A stretch of DNA of 25,097 nt from positions 1 through 25,097 of the IMG/VR virus record IMGVR_UViG_3300010885_050290. One strand, given 5' to 3'. Below are positions 1 to 7,625 of this stretch, piece by piece. The position numbers and the translations under genes are program-made. The notes beneath the pieces are model-generated. The model saw only the letters and a program-made list of their open reading frames with translations, had not been told where the DNA came from and did no database searches. Each line of letters starts with the position of its first letter. Positions within the stretch are counted from its first letter, which is position 1. Origin of the DNA: a virus.

Positions 1-2171
1 CCGCCGGTGACTAAAAAATACGGATCTCCTAAAATTTCTATCTCACATGTGATCATATCAGTATTAGTTATGACAGCATCATGCATGGACTTTACTAATG
101 CATTATATGTTAAATTAGAAAGACTTGTATTTTCTCCTTTGGCCAATCCAGATGATAAAGTTGGATCTGATATTTTGGCAGGCAATGGTATAGTTCCTCC
201 CTTAAGGCTAGATCCGGGGTATGGTTGTATACCAATGAAGGAATCTCCATTTGATTGAATTTGTCCCCAATTTTTTAAAGAAGCACCGTTAGGAGTTGGA
301 TTACTATTTGCTCTTGGATATCCTTGATAAAATAAATGGTTGAATTGAATATTAAAAGATCGAATATCAACATTTTGTCCCATATACAAATATTTGTATT
401 GGCGTTTTGTATGTCCTCTTAATGCATTATAATCAGATATATTACCGTAACCTTGGAATAATGGAATCCTAGAATGGTGCATATCATATGGTAATATTGT
501 ATATTTGTAATCATAGGTATAATCATTCCGTGTAGCATTCCATGCTTTTGGAACTGTTTCAACCGCTACATGTGCATACGGAACTGTTTGATCGTTTATA
601 GCTTCAGTTTTCTTTTTTAATATATCTTTTCCATAATTACTATCTCTAAGTATTGATGATATTAAATCAACTATTTTAGAATTGGTTGGAAATTGTAGTG
701 TGACTTTTGATCTATCTAATTTAAGATTAGGTGTATTAACAAATCCCGAAGGACACTCATCTCCAATAAACTGGGTTGTATAAGCATTTGGTACATTGGG
801 ACCGGGTTTTGGAAATGCATAAACCGCAGGGCCCTCTAGATCATCTATTATTTTTTTATCAAATATTTCTTTATTGTTAGAAGAATAGTTATATGGTCCT
901 TGACCATTGTTAGGGGGTGAAGGTGCTACAATTGTATATGTATCATGATTTCCAAGTGAGTCATCACTTTTACTGTTTGGCGATTTTTCTTTCTTCCATG
1001 CTTTTTCAGCAGCCTTAGTAAGTGTCTTTCCAAGATTTGTGAGCACTTCTCCAACATTTGCACCGTTAACTTTTATAGTATCTTTAGTATTATTGTGATC
1101 GCCGTAGGCTAATTCACTTAACGGTATTGCAGTACATTTATACGTTGTTCCATTTTCATTTGTTGATATTTCCATTTTTGTAAATTTAATTATAAAATAT
1201 CTAGTAGTATAAGGTATGTTAACTGCTTGGCCGTTAAAAACGTTTTCTCCGTCCCTATCATCTACATAGCCTTTGAATTCAATTTTTAAAATAAATGGTG
1301 CTGACAGATAAGACACATTGCCCGCTGCCTTAGCTGTAAAATATAATGCCTCTCTAAATCCATCAAATGAGTACGGTTCAACTACATCAAATCTTATTTT
1401 TGTACCCATTGCTAAATTTGTGTTTTTACTAAATCCCATTATAGTATCTATCTCTACGTTATTAATAAACATATCAAATTTACCGGGATTACTTTCATTA
1501 AATGATTTTATATAGTCTGTTTCTTCGAAAGAAGAAGAAGAAATTCCCGCCGCGCTCTTTCCGGCTGATTTAATTATAGCAAAATCTTCGGTATATGTCC
1601 ACATAAGTTTAGGATTGTCGGCAGCTAATTGCACAGCAGTATGTGGTATTGCAGATAATGTAAAAAGATAATTAAAACTCCTAAACTGATGTAAAGGATT
1701 TATTTCCGGAGTAGCAGAAGCACCAGCTGTATTAGATTTTATACTTTGAGGAGATACTGGAGCGGGTGCTGAGGCGGGTGCCGGGGCGGGTGCCGGAGCA
1801 GACGCTCGAGACAACGGGGGGAATACCGGGGATACCGAGGATACCGGGGATACCGGGGCAGGTACTGAAACACTTGGATTGGATTTTCCTTGAATAACAG
1901 TTTTTTTCTCAACGGTTACTCCCTGTTTTGCAGGAGTAACAGAACTAGATTCAACCGCGGCACGGGCGGCAGTAGCTTCTTTTGCACGAGCTGCTTGAAA
2001 ATCTTGCTCATCTAATGCCGTGTACAGTTTGGTATTAAGTCTTTTTAACCGTGCTGTTTCATTTGCCCGCGCATTGTCAGCACGAACTTTTTCTTCACCA
2101 GCCCATTGGGGCCAGACCCAGGCGGCTGGTACTCCGTTTGAATTTCTTTTTAAGTCATCCCAAAAAGACAT
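1..2171 (-). CDS. Large baseplate hub-like virion protein, C-terminus beyond window
   Basis: This is an open frame of 723 codons read from ATG at 2171 to the left edge with no stop, so the C-terminus is missing. It begins MSFWDDLKRNSNGVPAAW, has a charged Ala/Arg-rich stretch, then a low-complexity Pro/Ala/Ser/Val linker at about residues 100-145. After the linker comes an ordered region starting NPLHQFRSFNYLFTL. A later segment (KFTKMEISTNENGTTYKC followed by AIPLSELAYGD) resembles the beta-domain of T4-like and other phage baseplate hub proteins such as VrlC-type proteins of cyanophages; that is family memory, not a search. It starts 1 base after the gp53 stop and shares its transcript, which supports a baseplate role. 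An AGGA ribosome site lies inside the end of gp53. The gene frame is certain; the exact baseplate role is an inference. Confidence 0.75.
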   Translation of the reverse strand, partial: MSFWDDLKRNSNGVPAAWVWPQWAGEEKVRADNARANETARLKRLNTKLYTALDEQDFQAARAKEATAARAAVESSSVTPAKQGVTVEKKTVIQGKSNPSVSVPAPVSPVSSVSPVFPPLSRASAPAPAPAPASAPAPVSPQSIKSNTAGASATPEINPLHQFRSFNYLFTLSAIPHTAVQLAADNPKLMWTYTEDFAIIKSAGKSAAGISSSSFEETDYIKSFNESNPGKFDMFINNVEIDTIMGFSKNTNLAMGTKIRFDVVEPYSFDGFREALYFTAKAAGNVSYLSAPFILKIEFKGYVDDRDGENVFNGQAVNIPYTTRYFIIKFTKMEISTNENGTTYKCTAIPLSELAYGDHNNTKDTIKVNGANVGEVLTNLGKTLTKAAEKAWKKEKSPNSKSDDSLGNHDTYTIVAPSPPNNGQGPYNYSSNNKEIFDKKIIDDLEGPAVYAFPKPGPNVPNAYTTQFIGDECPSGFVNTPNLKLDRSKVTLQFPTNSKIVDLISSILRDSNYGKDILKKKTEAINDQTVPYAHVAVETVPKAWNATRNDYTYDYKYTILPYDMHHSRIPLFQGYGNISDYNALRGHTKRQYKYLYMGQNVDIRSFNIQFNHLFYQGYPRANSNPTPNGASLKNWGQIQSNGDSFIGIQPYPGSSLKGGTIPLPAKISDPTLSSGLAKGENTSLSNLTYNALVKSMHDAVITNTDMITCEIEILGDPYFLVTG
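1761..1862 (-). repeat. Two GC-rich micro-repeat arrays coding a Pro/Ala/Val linker
   Basis: Within the hub-like gene, about 1761-1798 repeats a 12-base unit close to GCGGGTGCCGGG, and about 1821-1862 repeats a 9-base unit close to GATACCGGG (plus-strand reading). They encode PAPAPASAPAPV and VPAPVSPVSSVSPV type sequence. The local GC content is far above the rest of the gene. Such arrays can gain or lose units by slippage, which would change linker length without breaking the frame. Confidence 0.8.
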
Positions 2172-2172
2172 A

Positions 2173-2469
2173 CTATAATCCTATTGCTTTTAATGTATTA
2201 AGTTGTGGTAGCTTAATACGTTGTCCTGCATATAAATCATATACAGGATCTTTGATTATATCTTTATTACGAACAGCAAATACCCACCATAGTCTAGAAT
2301 CACCATACAAATCGTATGCTAATAAATCTGGTCTATTAGTGTGTTGTGGTAATATTTCATATTCAACATCATTTGCCAAGTATGGAATTTGTCTAAGTTG
2401 TAAAGTTTCAAGATAATTGTCCATAACAGTAGTATATGCGTATGGACTTGTTGAAGCGTAAAAAGACAT
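2173..2469 (-). CDS. gp53: Baseplate wedge protein gp53
   Basis: A 98-residue protein whose core RPDLLAYDLYGDSRLWWVFA plus VRNKDIIKDPVYDLYAGQRIKLP is the hallmark of the T4 gp53 family, a baseplate wedge component. The C-terminal half resembles a LysM-like fold with the conserved DxLWW and 'AG..I.LP' ending. T4 gp53 is about twice as long (196 residues), so this is a compact version, as is common in marine T4-like phages. Its ATG overlaps the gp48 stop by one base (TAATG) and the next gene begins 1 base after its stop, giving a tightly coupled gp48-gp53-hub operon. It should act in virion assembly when wedges join around the hub. Identification is confident from the motif; the short length is seen directly. 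Confidence 0.9.
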   Translation of the reverse strand: MSFYASTSPYAYTTVMDNYLETLQLRQIPYLANDVEYEILPQHTNRPDLLAYDLYGDSRLWWVFAVRNKDIIKDPVYDLYAGQRIKLPQLNTLKAIGL

Positions 2470-3260
2470 TATAGATATCCTTGTGGTTTAGCAGATCCGT
2501 TTAGATAGTTAGTAACTTGTGCCTGTGCCAATAATTCTCTTCTACTATAAGTTGGTAATAATATTATAGATATAGTAGAAACTGTCGGAACCATATTATA
2601 TTCTGCATATTCTACCTGTCCAGGAGTTCTAGGAGAGTCGCTAGGCAATCCTTTTGTCGAATAATAATCAACATCAGAGGGTAATTCCATTTTAAAAGAT
2701 TGTATAACTACCGGAACATTACTATATTGATGATTTCCGTATGCATTAAATCTGCATATAGGAGGTGGGGCGCCTGCATTAGTATCTTGTCCAAATCTCA
2801 TTTTCATTAACGATCTAAGTAAATGAACAGTGGCTAACCAAATTCGTGCTTCGGGATCATTTTGAACTGTAAATTTTCCAGAAATTGTTATTGGTCCGGG
2901 TGTACTACCTTTGTAAAAATTAAACGAATAATTAGAATGTGTTGGATTAACTGTTGTATAACTTGCTGAAAAATCTTGAGATATTGTAGGAGTATAAGGA
3001 AATACAATATCCTTAAGAAAAAAAGGACCAAATTGATCACCAAGTTTATGACTTTTTGGTAATATTAGTTTTACTCTAAAATCTTGTTTGTCATTCATAT
3101 TAACAGTGAATGACGGACTAACATCACCGGGAGTAGTTTTTTGTCGCCCTAATCTCTCTTTTTGAGATAAACCTAATGTGCTATTAAATAGTCGAGTCAC
3201 TCCAGTTTTTTCATCAATTTTAGAAGCTGTGTCGAGTAGAAAACGAGTTAAATTTGCCAT
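2469..3260 (-). CDS. gp48: Baseplate tail-tube cap protein gp48-like
   Basis: A 263-residue protein with the pattern of the T4-like tail-tube cap/initiator family (gp48, related to gp54). It has FPYTPTISQDFSASY, then THSNYSFNFYKGS, then ISGKFTVQNDPEARIWLATVHLLRS, then GAPPPICRFNAYGNH, and a late MELPSDVDYYSTKG. In T4, gp48 sits on the hub dome and starts tail-tube polymerisation. T4 gp48 is longer (364 residues). Assignment to gp48 rather than gp54 rests on resemblance to marine phage gp48 proteins from memory. It is first in the minus-strand baseplate operon. An AAGGA ribosome site lies about ten bases before the ATG, and a GGTAAATA late-promoter box lies just upstream. Confidence 0.75.
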   Translation of the reverse strand: MANLTRFLLDTASKIDEKTGVTRLFNSTLGLSQKERLGRQKTTPGDVSPSFTVNMNDKQDFRVKLILPKSHKLGDQFGPFFLKDIVFPYTPTISQDFSASYTTVNPTHSNYSFNFYKGSTPGPITISGKFTVQNDPEARIWLATVHLLRSLMKMRFGQDTNAGAPPPICRFNAYGNHQYSNVPVVIQSFKMELPSDVDYYSTKGLPSDSPRTPGQVEYAEYNMVPTVSTISIILLPTYSRRELLAQAQVTNYLNGSAKPQGYL

Positions 3261-3283
3261 AGTTCATTAATTCCTTAATAGCA

Positions 3284-3291
3284 TATTTACC
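3284..3291 (-). promoter_or_regulatory. Late promoter box GGTAAATA for the gp48-gp53-hub operon
   Basis: The minus strand reads GGTAAATA here, matching the 3' six bases of the T4 late box TATAAATA. Using T4 spacing the transcript would start near 3278, giving an 18-base leader with AAGGA before the gp48 ATG. The same GGTAAATA recurs before the genes at 14209 and 19721. A plus-strand AATAAATA at 3293-3300 faces gp55 and may be a divergent late box. Confidence 0.55.
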
Positions 3292-3322
3292 CAATAAATA
3301 ATGTAGGTAGTTAACTAATCGG

Positions 3323-3351
3323 TTGACTTTTCTTCTCAAATAATCTAAACT
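3323..3351 (+). promoter_or_regulatory. Sigma70-type promoter for gp55
   Basis: TTGACT at 3323-3328 and TAAACT at 3346-3351 are separated by 17 bases, an ideal sigma70 spacing. The predicted start near 3358 places the Shine-Dalgarno AAGGAGG (3359-3365) at the very 5' end of the mRNA, followed by ATG at 3377. This suits early or middle transcription by host RNA polymerase. Confidence 0.6.
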
Positions 3352-3376
3352 AGATAAAAAGGAGGTCTCGCTAAGA

Positions 3377-4291
3377 ATGACCACAACTACAACAACATCA
3401 TTGTCCACCGGACGTAAAGTAAAATATCTCAATAATAGAGATCTATTAGCAGAAATACATAAAAGTAAATGTTCATTTAGCAGCTTTGTTAGCCCGGACT
3501 ATAAACAACATGACATTATATTAAGCAATTTAGATAAAATTAATATCAGAACAATAGCAGATGCTAAACGTGCTAGAGCAAAAAGAAAAGGTTTAGAAGC
3601 ATTTATTGCCGCTAGACTATCAGGTGATAAAAAAATAAAACTATTAGAATGCACACCCGACTATAAAACTATTCTTAAAACTGATATTGTCATAAGAATT
3701 ATGACATTCGATCATATTCCCCTGGCTCCGGGTAGAAAGAAAACTGTTAAAAGTACAGCAGATAATCACGAAAAAGTAAATTTTCCTCCTTTTCAACATT
3801 GGAAATTTAATGATCAAGATGAACTAATTTGTATTGCAAAAAGCCACTGGAAAGGCCCATTAGATACTGGTGTGTTTAGCAAAGATCACGGCAGGATTAC
3901 AGAAAATCTAGGAAAGATGTATATTAAATTATCAGAGAGATATGCTCAACGTAGCAACTGGAGAGGATATACATATGTAGAAGAAATGCGGGGACAAGCA
4001 GTTTTGCAATTAAGTCAAATTGGTCTTCAGTTTGATGAATCTAAATCAGAAAATCCATTTGCATATTATACCGCAGCAGTAACCAACAGCTTTACTAGAG
4101 TATTAAATTTAGAAAAGAAAAGTCAAAATATCCGTGACGATTTATTAGAAATTGCAGGACTAACTCCTAGCTTAACTCGTCAATCTGCTGCATTGTTTGC
4201 TGAAGAAAATGCAAGACAGGCTGAATTGTATAAAAATATAAGAATGCCAAAAAGTGAAGAAACTAGCATCGAAGATGAAGAAGATACTTGA
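3377..4291 (+). CDS. gp55: Late-transcription sigma factor gp55, enlarged
   Basis: A 304-residue homologue of T4 gp55, the sigma-like subunit that lets RNA polymerase recognise late TATAAATA promoters. Residues 17-31 (YLNNRDLLAEIHKSK) match the gp55 N-terminus. Residues from about 172 hold the region-2-like core: YAQRSNWRGYTYVEEMRGQA, QIGLQFDESKSENPFAYYTA and TNSFTRVLNLEKKSQNIRDD. T4 gp55 has 185 residues; here about 125 extra residues lie between these two blocks, containing a basic AKRARAKRKG stretch and an ordered-looking FPPFQHWKFNDQDELIC section. The N-terminus is a threonine run and the C-terminus an acidic EETSIEDEEDT, without the hydrophobic clamp-binding end of T4 gp55. An AAGGAGG site and a sigma70 promoter precede it. 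Identity is strong; the role of the insert is unknown. Confidence 0.9.
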   Translation: MTTTTTTSLSTGRKVKYLNNRDLLAEIHKSKCSFSSFVSPDYKQHDIILSNLDKINIRTIADAKRARAKRKGLEAFIAARLSGDKKIKLLECTPDYKTILKTDIVIRIMTFDHIPLAPGRKKTVKSTADNHEKVNFPPFQHWKFNDQDELICIAKSHWKGPLDTGVFSKDHGRITENLGKMYIKLSERYAQRSNWRGYTYVEEMRGQAVLQLSQIGLQFDESKSENPFAYYTAAVTNSFTRVLNLEKKSQNIRDDLLEIAGLTPSLTRQSAALFAEENARQAELYKNIRMPKSEETSIEDEEDT

Positions 4292-4317
4292 CCTCCATGA
4301 TACATATTTGCTATACT
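4288..4317 (+). promoter_or_regulatory. Extended -10 sigma70 promoter for gp47-gp46
   Basis: TTGACC (4288-4293) overlaps the gp55 stop codon, and TATACT (4312-4317) follows after 18 bases, preceded by TGC, which makes an extended -10 element. The start would fall near 4324, so the AGGAG at 4324-4328 again lies at the mRNA 5' end, eight or nine bases before the gp47 ATG. This is the strongest promoter-like sequence in the window. Confidence 0.7.
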
Positions 4318-4337
4318 GTATCTAGGAGAGTCTGTTG

Positions 4338-5351
4338 ATGTCATTATTTAAAAAAGTAGCATGTTTTACCGATATACATTTTGGTTTAAAATCAAATTCA
4401 TCAACCCATAATCAAGATTGTGAAGATTTTGTAGATTGGTTTATTGCTAAAGCAAAAGCTGCTGGTGCTGAAACTGGTATTTTCTTAGGAGATTGGCATC
4501 ATAATAGAAATTCTATTAATTTAATTACCTTAGATTCTAGTTTGCGATGTTTAGAAAAACTAGGCGCAGCATTTGAACAGTTCTACTGGTTTCCGGGAAA
4601 TCATGATCTGTTCTATAAGGACAAGCGTGACATTCACTCGAGTGCTTTTGGTAGGCACGTTCCAGGCGTTACTATTGTAGATAGTGTTACAACCCGGGGT
4701 GATGTTACTCTTGTGCCTTGGTTAGTAGGTGACGAATGGAAAACTATTAGTCAAATTAAAAGCAAATATATGTTTGGTCATTTCGAACTACCTTTGTTTT
4801 TTATGAATGCAATGGTACAGATGCCCGATCACGGTGAACTACAATCTAGTCACTTTAAACATCAAGACTATGTGTTCAGCGGACATTTCCATAAACGTCA
4901 ACAACGAGATAAGATTGTTTATATAGGTAATCCGTTTCCTCACAATTATGCCGATGCATGGGATGATGACCGGGGAATGATGCTATTAGAATGGGGCGGT
5001 TCTCCAGAATTTATTAATTGGGACGATGCTCCCAAGTATAGAACTATTACTTTAAGTAGATTAATTGACGAAAAAGACGACATAATGAAATCGAAGATGT
5101 ATCTTCGTGTTAATTTAGACATTGATATTACATATGAAGAAGCAAATTTCATTAAAGAAACGTATATAAAAGAACACGACATTCGTGATATTACGTTAAT
5201 ACAAGAAAAAAGTAATATAGAAAATAATTCTACAGATAATCTCGATGCTTCATTTGAAAGTGTAGATCAAATTGTTTCTGAACAATTACTAAGCATTACA
5301 TCAGATAGTATTGATTCAACAGTATTGTTAGAAATTTATAATAGCCTATGA
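4338..5351 (+). CDS. gp47: Recombination endonuclease subunit gp47 (Mre11-like)
   Basis: A 337-residue metallophosphoesterase, nuclease partner of gp46 in T4 recombination-dependent replication and host DNA breakdown. T4 gp47 is 339 residues. The five motifs are visible: D12-x-H14 (FTDIHFG), GDWHHNR with D52, GNHD at 87-90, GHFE with H148, and SGHFHKRQ with H183 and H185. Together they bind two metal ions. An in-frame TTG lies one codon upstream at 4335, but the ATG at 4338 has the better spacing (8-9 bases) from the AGGAG at 4324-4328. The stop overlaps the gp46 start in an ATGA, so translation of the two subunits is coupled. Confidence 0.95.
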   Translation: MSLFKKVACFTDIHFGLKSNSSTHNQDCEDFVDWFIAKAKAAGAETGIFLGDWHHNRNSINLITLDSSLRCLEKLGAAFEQFYWFPGNHDLFYKDKRDIHSSAFGRHVPGVTIVDSVTTRGDVTLVPWLVGDEWKTISQIKSKYMFGHFELPLFFMNAMVQMPDHGELQSSHFKHQDYVFSGHFHKRQQRDKIVYIGNPFPHNYADAWDDDRGMMLLEWGGSPEFINWDDAPKYRTITLSRLIDEKDDIMKSKMYLRVNLDIDITYEEANFIKETYIKEHDIRDITLIQEKSNIENNSTDNLDASFESVDQIVSEQLLSITSDSIDSTVLLEIYNSL

Positions 5352-7129
5352 TTCACATTAAAAATATTACAGTAAAAAACTTCTTATCAGTAGGAAATCA
5401 AACTCAGGCAGTTGAATTTGACAAGCAACCACTTACATTGGTATTAGGTGTTAACTTAGATCTAGGCGGTGATGATAGCGGTAGCAGGAACGGAACTGGC
5501 AAAACTACTATAGTAAATGCAATATCATATGCACTTTACGGACAGGCGTTGACCAATATTAAAAAAGAAAATCTAATTAATAAAACTAACGGTAAGGCCA
5601 TGCTTGTTACCGTTGAGTTTGAAAAAGATGGAACTTTATATAGGATTGAACGAGGTCGTAAACCTAATGTAATGCAACTGTTTGTCAATGATAACGAGAA
5701 AAAATCGTCAAATGAAGATGATGAAAGTCAAGGCGATAGCAGAGAAACACAAAAATATATTGATGATGTTTTAGAAATGAGTCACACTATGTTTAAGCAT
5801 TTAGTTGCGTTAAACACTTATACAGAACCATTTCTAAGTATGAAGGCCGCAGATCAACGAGAAGTAATCGAACAACTACTAGGTATTACTATACTGAGTG
5901 AAAAAGCCGAAGTACTAAAAGCTGAAGTTAAAATTAATAAAGATAACGTCCAAACTGAGACATTTAAAATAGAAAGTATCAAAGCAGCCAACGAAAATGT
6001 ACAGAAAAGCATTGATAGTTTAATACTTAAAAGCAAAGCGTGGGATAACAAAAAAGATTCTGATATTGAAAATATCGGACGAGCTATGATGCGATTAGAA
6101 ACTGTAGATATTGAAGCAGAATTGGCAGCACATACAGAACTTAAACTATGGAACGATCATAATACTAAAATACAAGGGTTGAATAAACAAAAGGCAACAT
6201 TAGATGCTGCCCTTGGACAAGCTGAAAAAACTGTTAAGAAGTATGAACAAGAATTAAAAAGTCTAGAAAACAAAACATGTCATGCTTGCGAACAAGAACT
6301 TCATGATCATAAACATGAAGAAATGACTAATAATGCTACAACACATCTAACTGAGTCAAAGAAATATTTTGATAAAGTATCGCAAGACTTAGAAAAAATT
6401 ACAGATGAAATAGGTGATGGTGATGTGCCTCGCAGACCTAATACATTCTACGATACCGAAGCAGAAGCATTGGGACATAAGAACAATTTAGATGGACTTG
6501 AAAAAAGTTTGACTACAAGAGCAGACGAACCTAATCCTTATCAAGAACAAATTGACGAATTACGTAAGACTGCACTACAAGATATTTCTTGGGACACAAT
6601 AAATTCTCTTGTTAAACTTAAAGATCATCAAGAATTTTTATTAAAATTGTTAACAAATAAAGATTCATTTATTCGTAAAAAAATAATTGATCAAAATTTA
6701 ACTTATTTGAATAAACGATTAGGATATTATATTGATAGATTAGGATTACCCCATCAAGTTGTTTTTCAAAATGATTTAACTGTGGAGATTACACAGCTAG
6801 GACAAGATTTAGATTTTGATAATTTAAGTCGAGGTGAACGTAATAGATTAATATTGAGCATGAGCTTTGCATTTCGAGATGTTTGGGAAAACTTATATCA
6901 AAGTATAAATCTACTCTTTATTGATGAGCTAATTGATGCCGGAATGGATGCTGCTGGTGTAGAGGCGGGCATTGGAGTATTGAAAAAAATGGCCAGAGAG
7001 AGAAATAAGAATATATACTTAATATCACATAAAGATGAACTTATCGGAAGAGTTAATAATGTCTTAAGAGTAACAAAAGAGAATGGTTTTACCAGTTACT
7101 CAAACGATGTGGACTATGTTGAGGCATAG
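5348..7129 (+). CDS. gp46: Recombination endonuclease subunit gp46 (Rad50/SbcC-like ATPase)
   Basis: A 593-residue SMC/Rad50-type ATPase that forms the gp46-gp47 complex, resecting DNA ends for recombination. The N-terminal P-loop reads SRNGTGKTT with K52. Long coiled-coil arms flank a zinc hook CHAC (C311 and C314). The C-terminal lobe has the ABC signature LSRGE (493-497), Walker B LLFIDE with D526 and E527, and the H-switch LISHKDE with H561. T4 gp46 is 560 residues, so this is full length. It overlaps gp47 by four bases and is followed six bases later by a small basic protein gene. Nothing is missing from the catalytic set. Confidence 0.95.
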   Translation: MIHIKNITVKNFLSVGNQTQAVEFDKQPLTLVLGVNLDLGGDDSGSRNGTGKTTIVNAISYALYGQALTNIKKENLINKTNGKAMLVTVEFEKDGTLYRIERGRKPNVMQLFVNDNEKKSSNEDDESQGDSRETQKYIDDVLEMSHTMFKHLVALNTYTEPFLSMKAADQREVIEQLLGITILSEKAEVLKAEVKINKDNVQTETFKIESIKAANENVQKSIDSLILKSKAWDNKKDSDIENIGRAMMRLETVDIEAELAAHTELKLWNDHNTKIQGLNKQKATLDAALGQAEKTVKKYEQELKSLENKTCHACEQELHDHKHEEMTNNATTHLTESKKYFDKVSQDLEKITDEIGDGDVPRRPNTFYDTEAEALGHKNNLDGLEKSLTTRADEPNPYQEQIDELRKTALQDISWDTINSLVKLKDHQEFLLKLLTNKDSFIRKKIIDQNLTYLNKRLGYYIDRLGLPHQVVFQNDLTVEITQLGQDLDFDNLSRGERNRLILSMSFAFRDVWENLYQSINLLFIDELIDAGMDAAGVEAGIGVLKKMARERNKNIYLISHKDELIGRVNNVLRVTKENGFTSYSNDVDYVEA

Positions 7130-7135
7130 GGATAA

Positions 7136-7429
7136 ATGACTGAGTTAGAGCAATATAGAGAGTTGTATAATAAATTTATTTCGTTACTTGCAGAATTGCA
7201 TAATTGTAATGTTAGATTTAGCAAACAACCAAGTAACGAAACTGGATTTTTTCTTAGAAAAATTCTAAGAAAAATAAGGGACGCGGAAAAAGAACTATGG
7301 GGTTCGGCAGTCCGCGCAAGTAAGGAAGCTAAGGCTAACAAGAGAGCAAAATTACTGCAAAAGCAGAAAGATGCGGAATATAGAAAATTAAATCCCCCTA
7401 AACGGGGTAGACCAAAAAAGGAAAGATAA
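7136..7429 (+). CDS. Small basic protein with C-terminal AT-hook-like motif
   Basis: A 97-residue, very basic protein. The first 45 residues look helical (ELEQYRELYNKFISLLAEL). The middle has LRKILRKIRDAEKEL and an Ala/Lys-rich helix (RASKEAKANKRAK). The end reads PPKRGRPKKER, whose RGRP core is the AT-hook that binds the minor groove of AT-rich DNA. The pattern F-S...LRK-x-L followed by a Lys/Ala helix resembles the next gene, so the two may be paralogues. It starts six bases after gp46 with an AGGGA ribosome site. A role in coating or bending phage or host DNA is an inference; no enzymatic motif is present. Confidence 0.7.
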   Translation: MTELEQYRELYNKFISLLAELHNCNVRFSKQPSNETGFFLRKILRKIRDAEKELWGSAVRASKEAKANKRAKLLQKQKDAEYRKLNPPKRGRPKKER

Positions 7430-7430
7430 T

Positions 7431-7625
7431 ATGAACAATACAATAGAACAACTAAAAGCACAATTTGAAGATTTCTTAAAAGAAGATGCAAAATTTACAG
7501 CCGGTAATGCTTCCGCAGGTACAAGAGCACGTAAGGCATTGGGCGAAGTTGGTAAATTAGTCAAGGCACGCCGTAATGAAATTACTGCTGAAAAGAATGC
7601 TCGTAAAGAAGCCAAGGTTGCTTAA
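7431..7625 (+). CDS. Hc1-like histone-type small DNA-binding protein
   Basis: A 64-residue protein: an N-terminal helix (TIEQLKAQFEDFLKED), then FTAGNASAGTRARKALGEV, then a basic helix ending ARRNEITAEKNARKEAK. The 'GN-x-A-A/S-G-T-R-x-R-K-x-L' pattern is the one I know from the small Hc1-like histone proteins of Bacteroidetes and Chlamydia (family match from memory). Its function would be binding DNA without sequence preference. It starts one base after the previous stop, with an AAGGAAAG ribosome site inside that gene's end, and the next gene starts immediately after its own stop. This tight packing shows it belongs to the gp46/gp47 operon. Confidence in the gene is high; the family call is moderate. 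Confidence 0.75.
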   Translation: MNNTIEQLKAQFEDFLKEDAKFTAGNASAGTRARKALGEVGKLVKARRNEITAEKNARKEAKVA

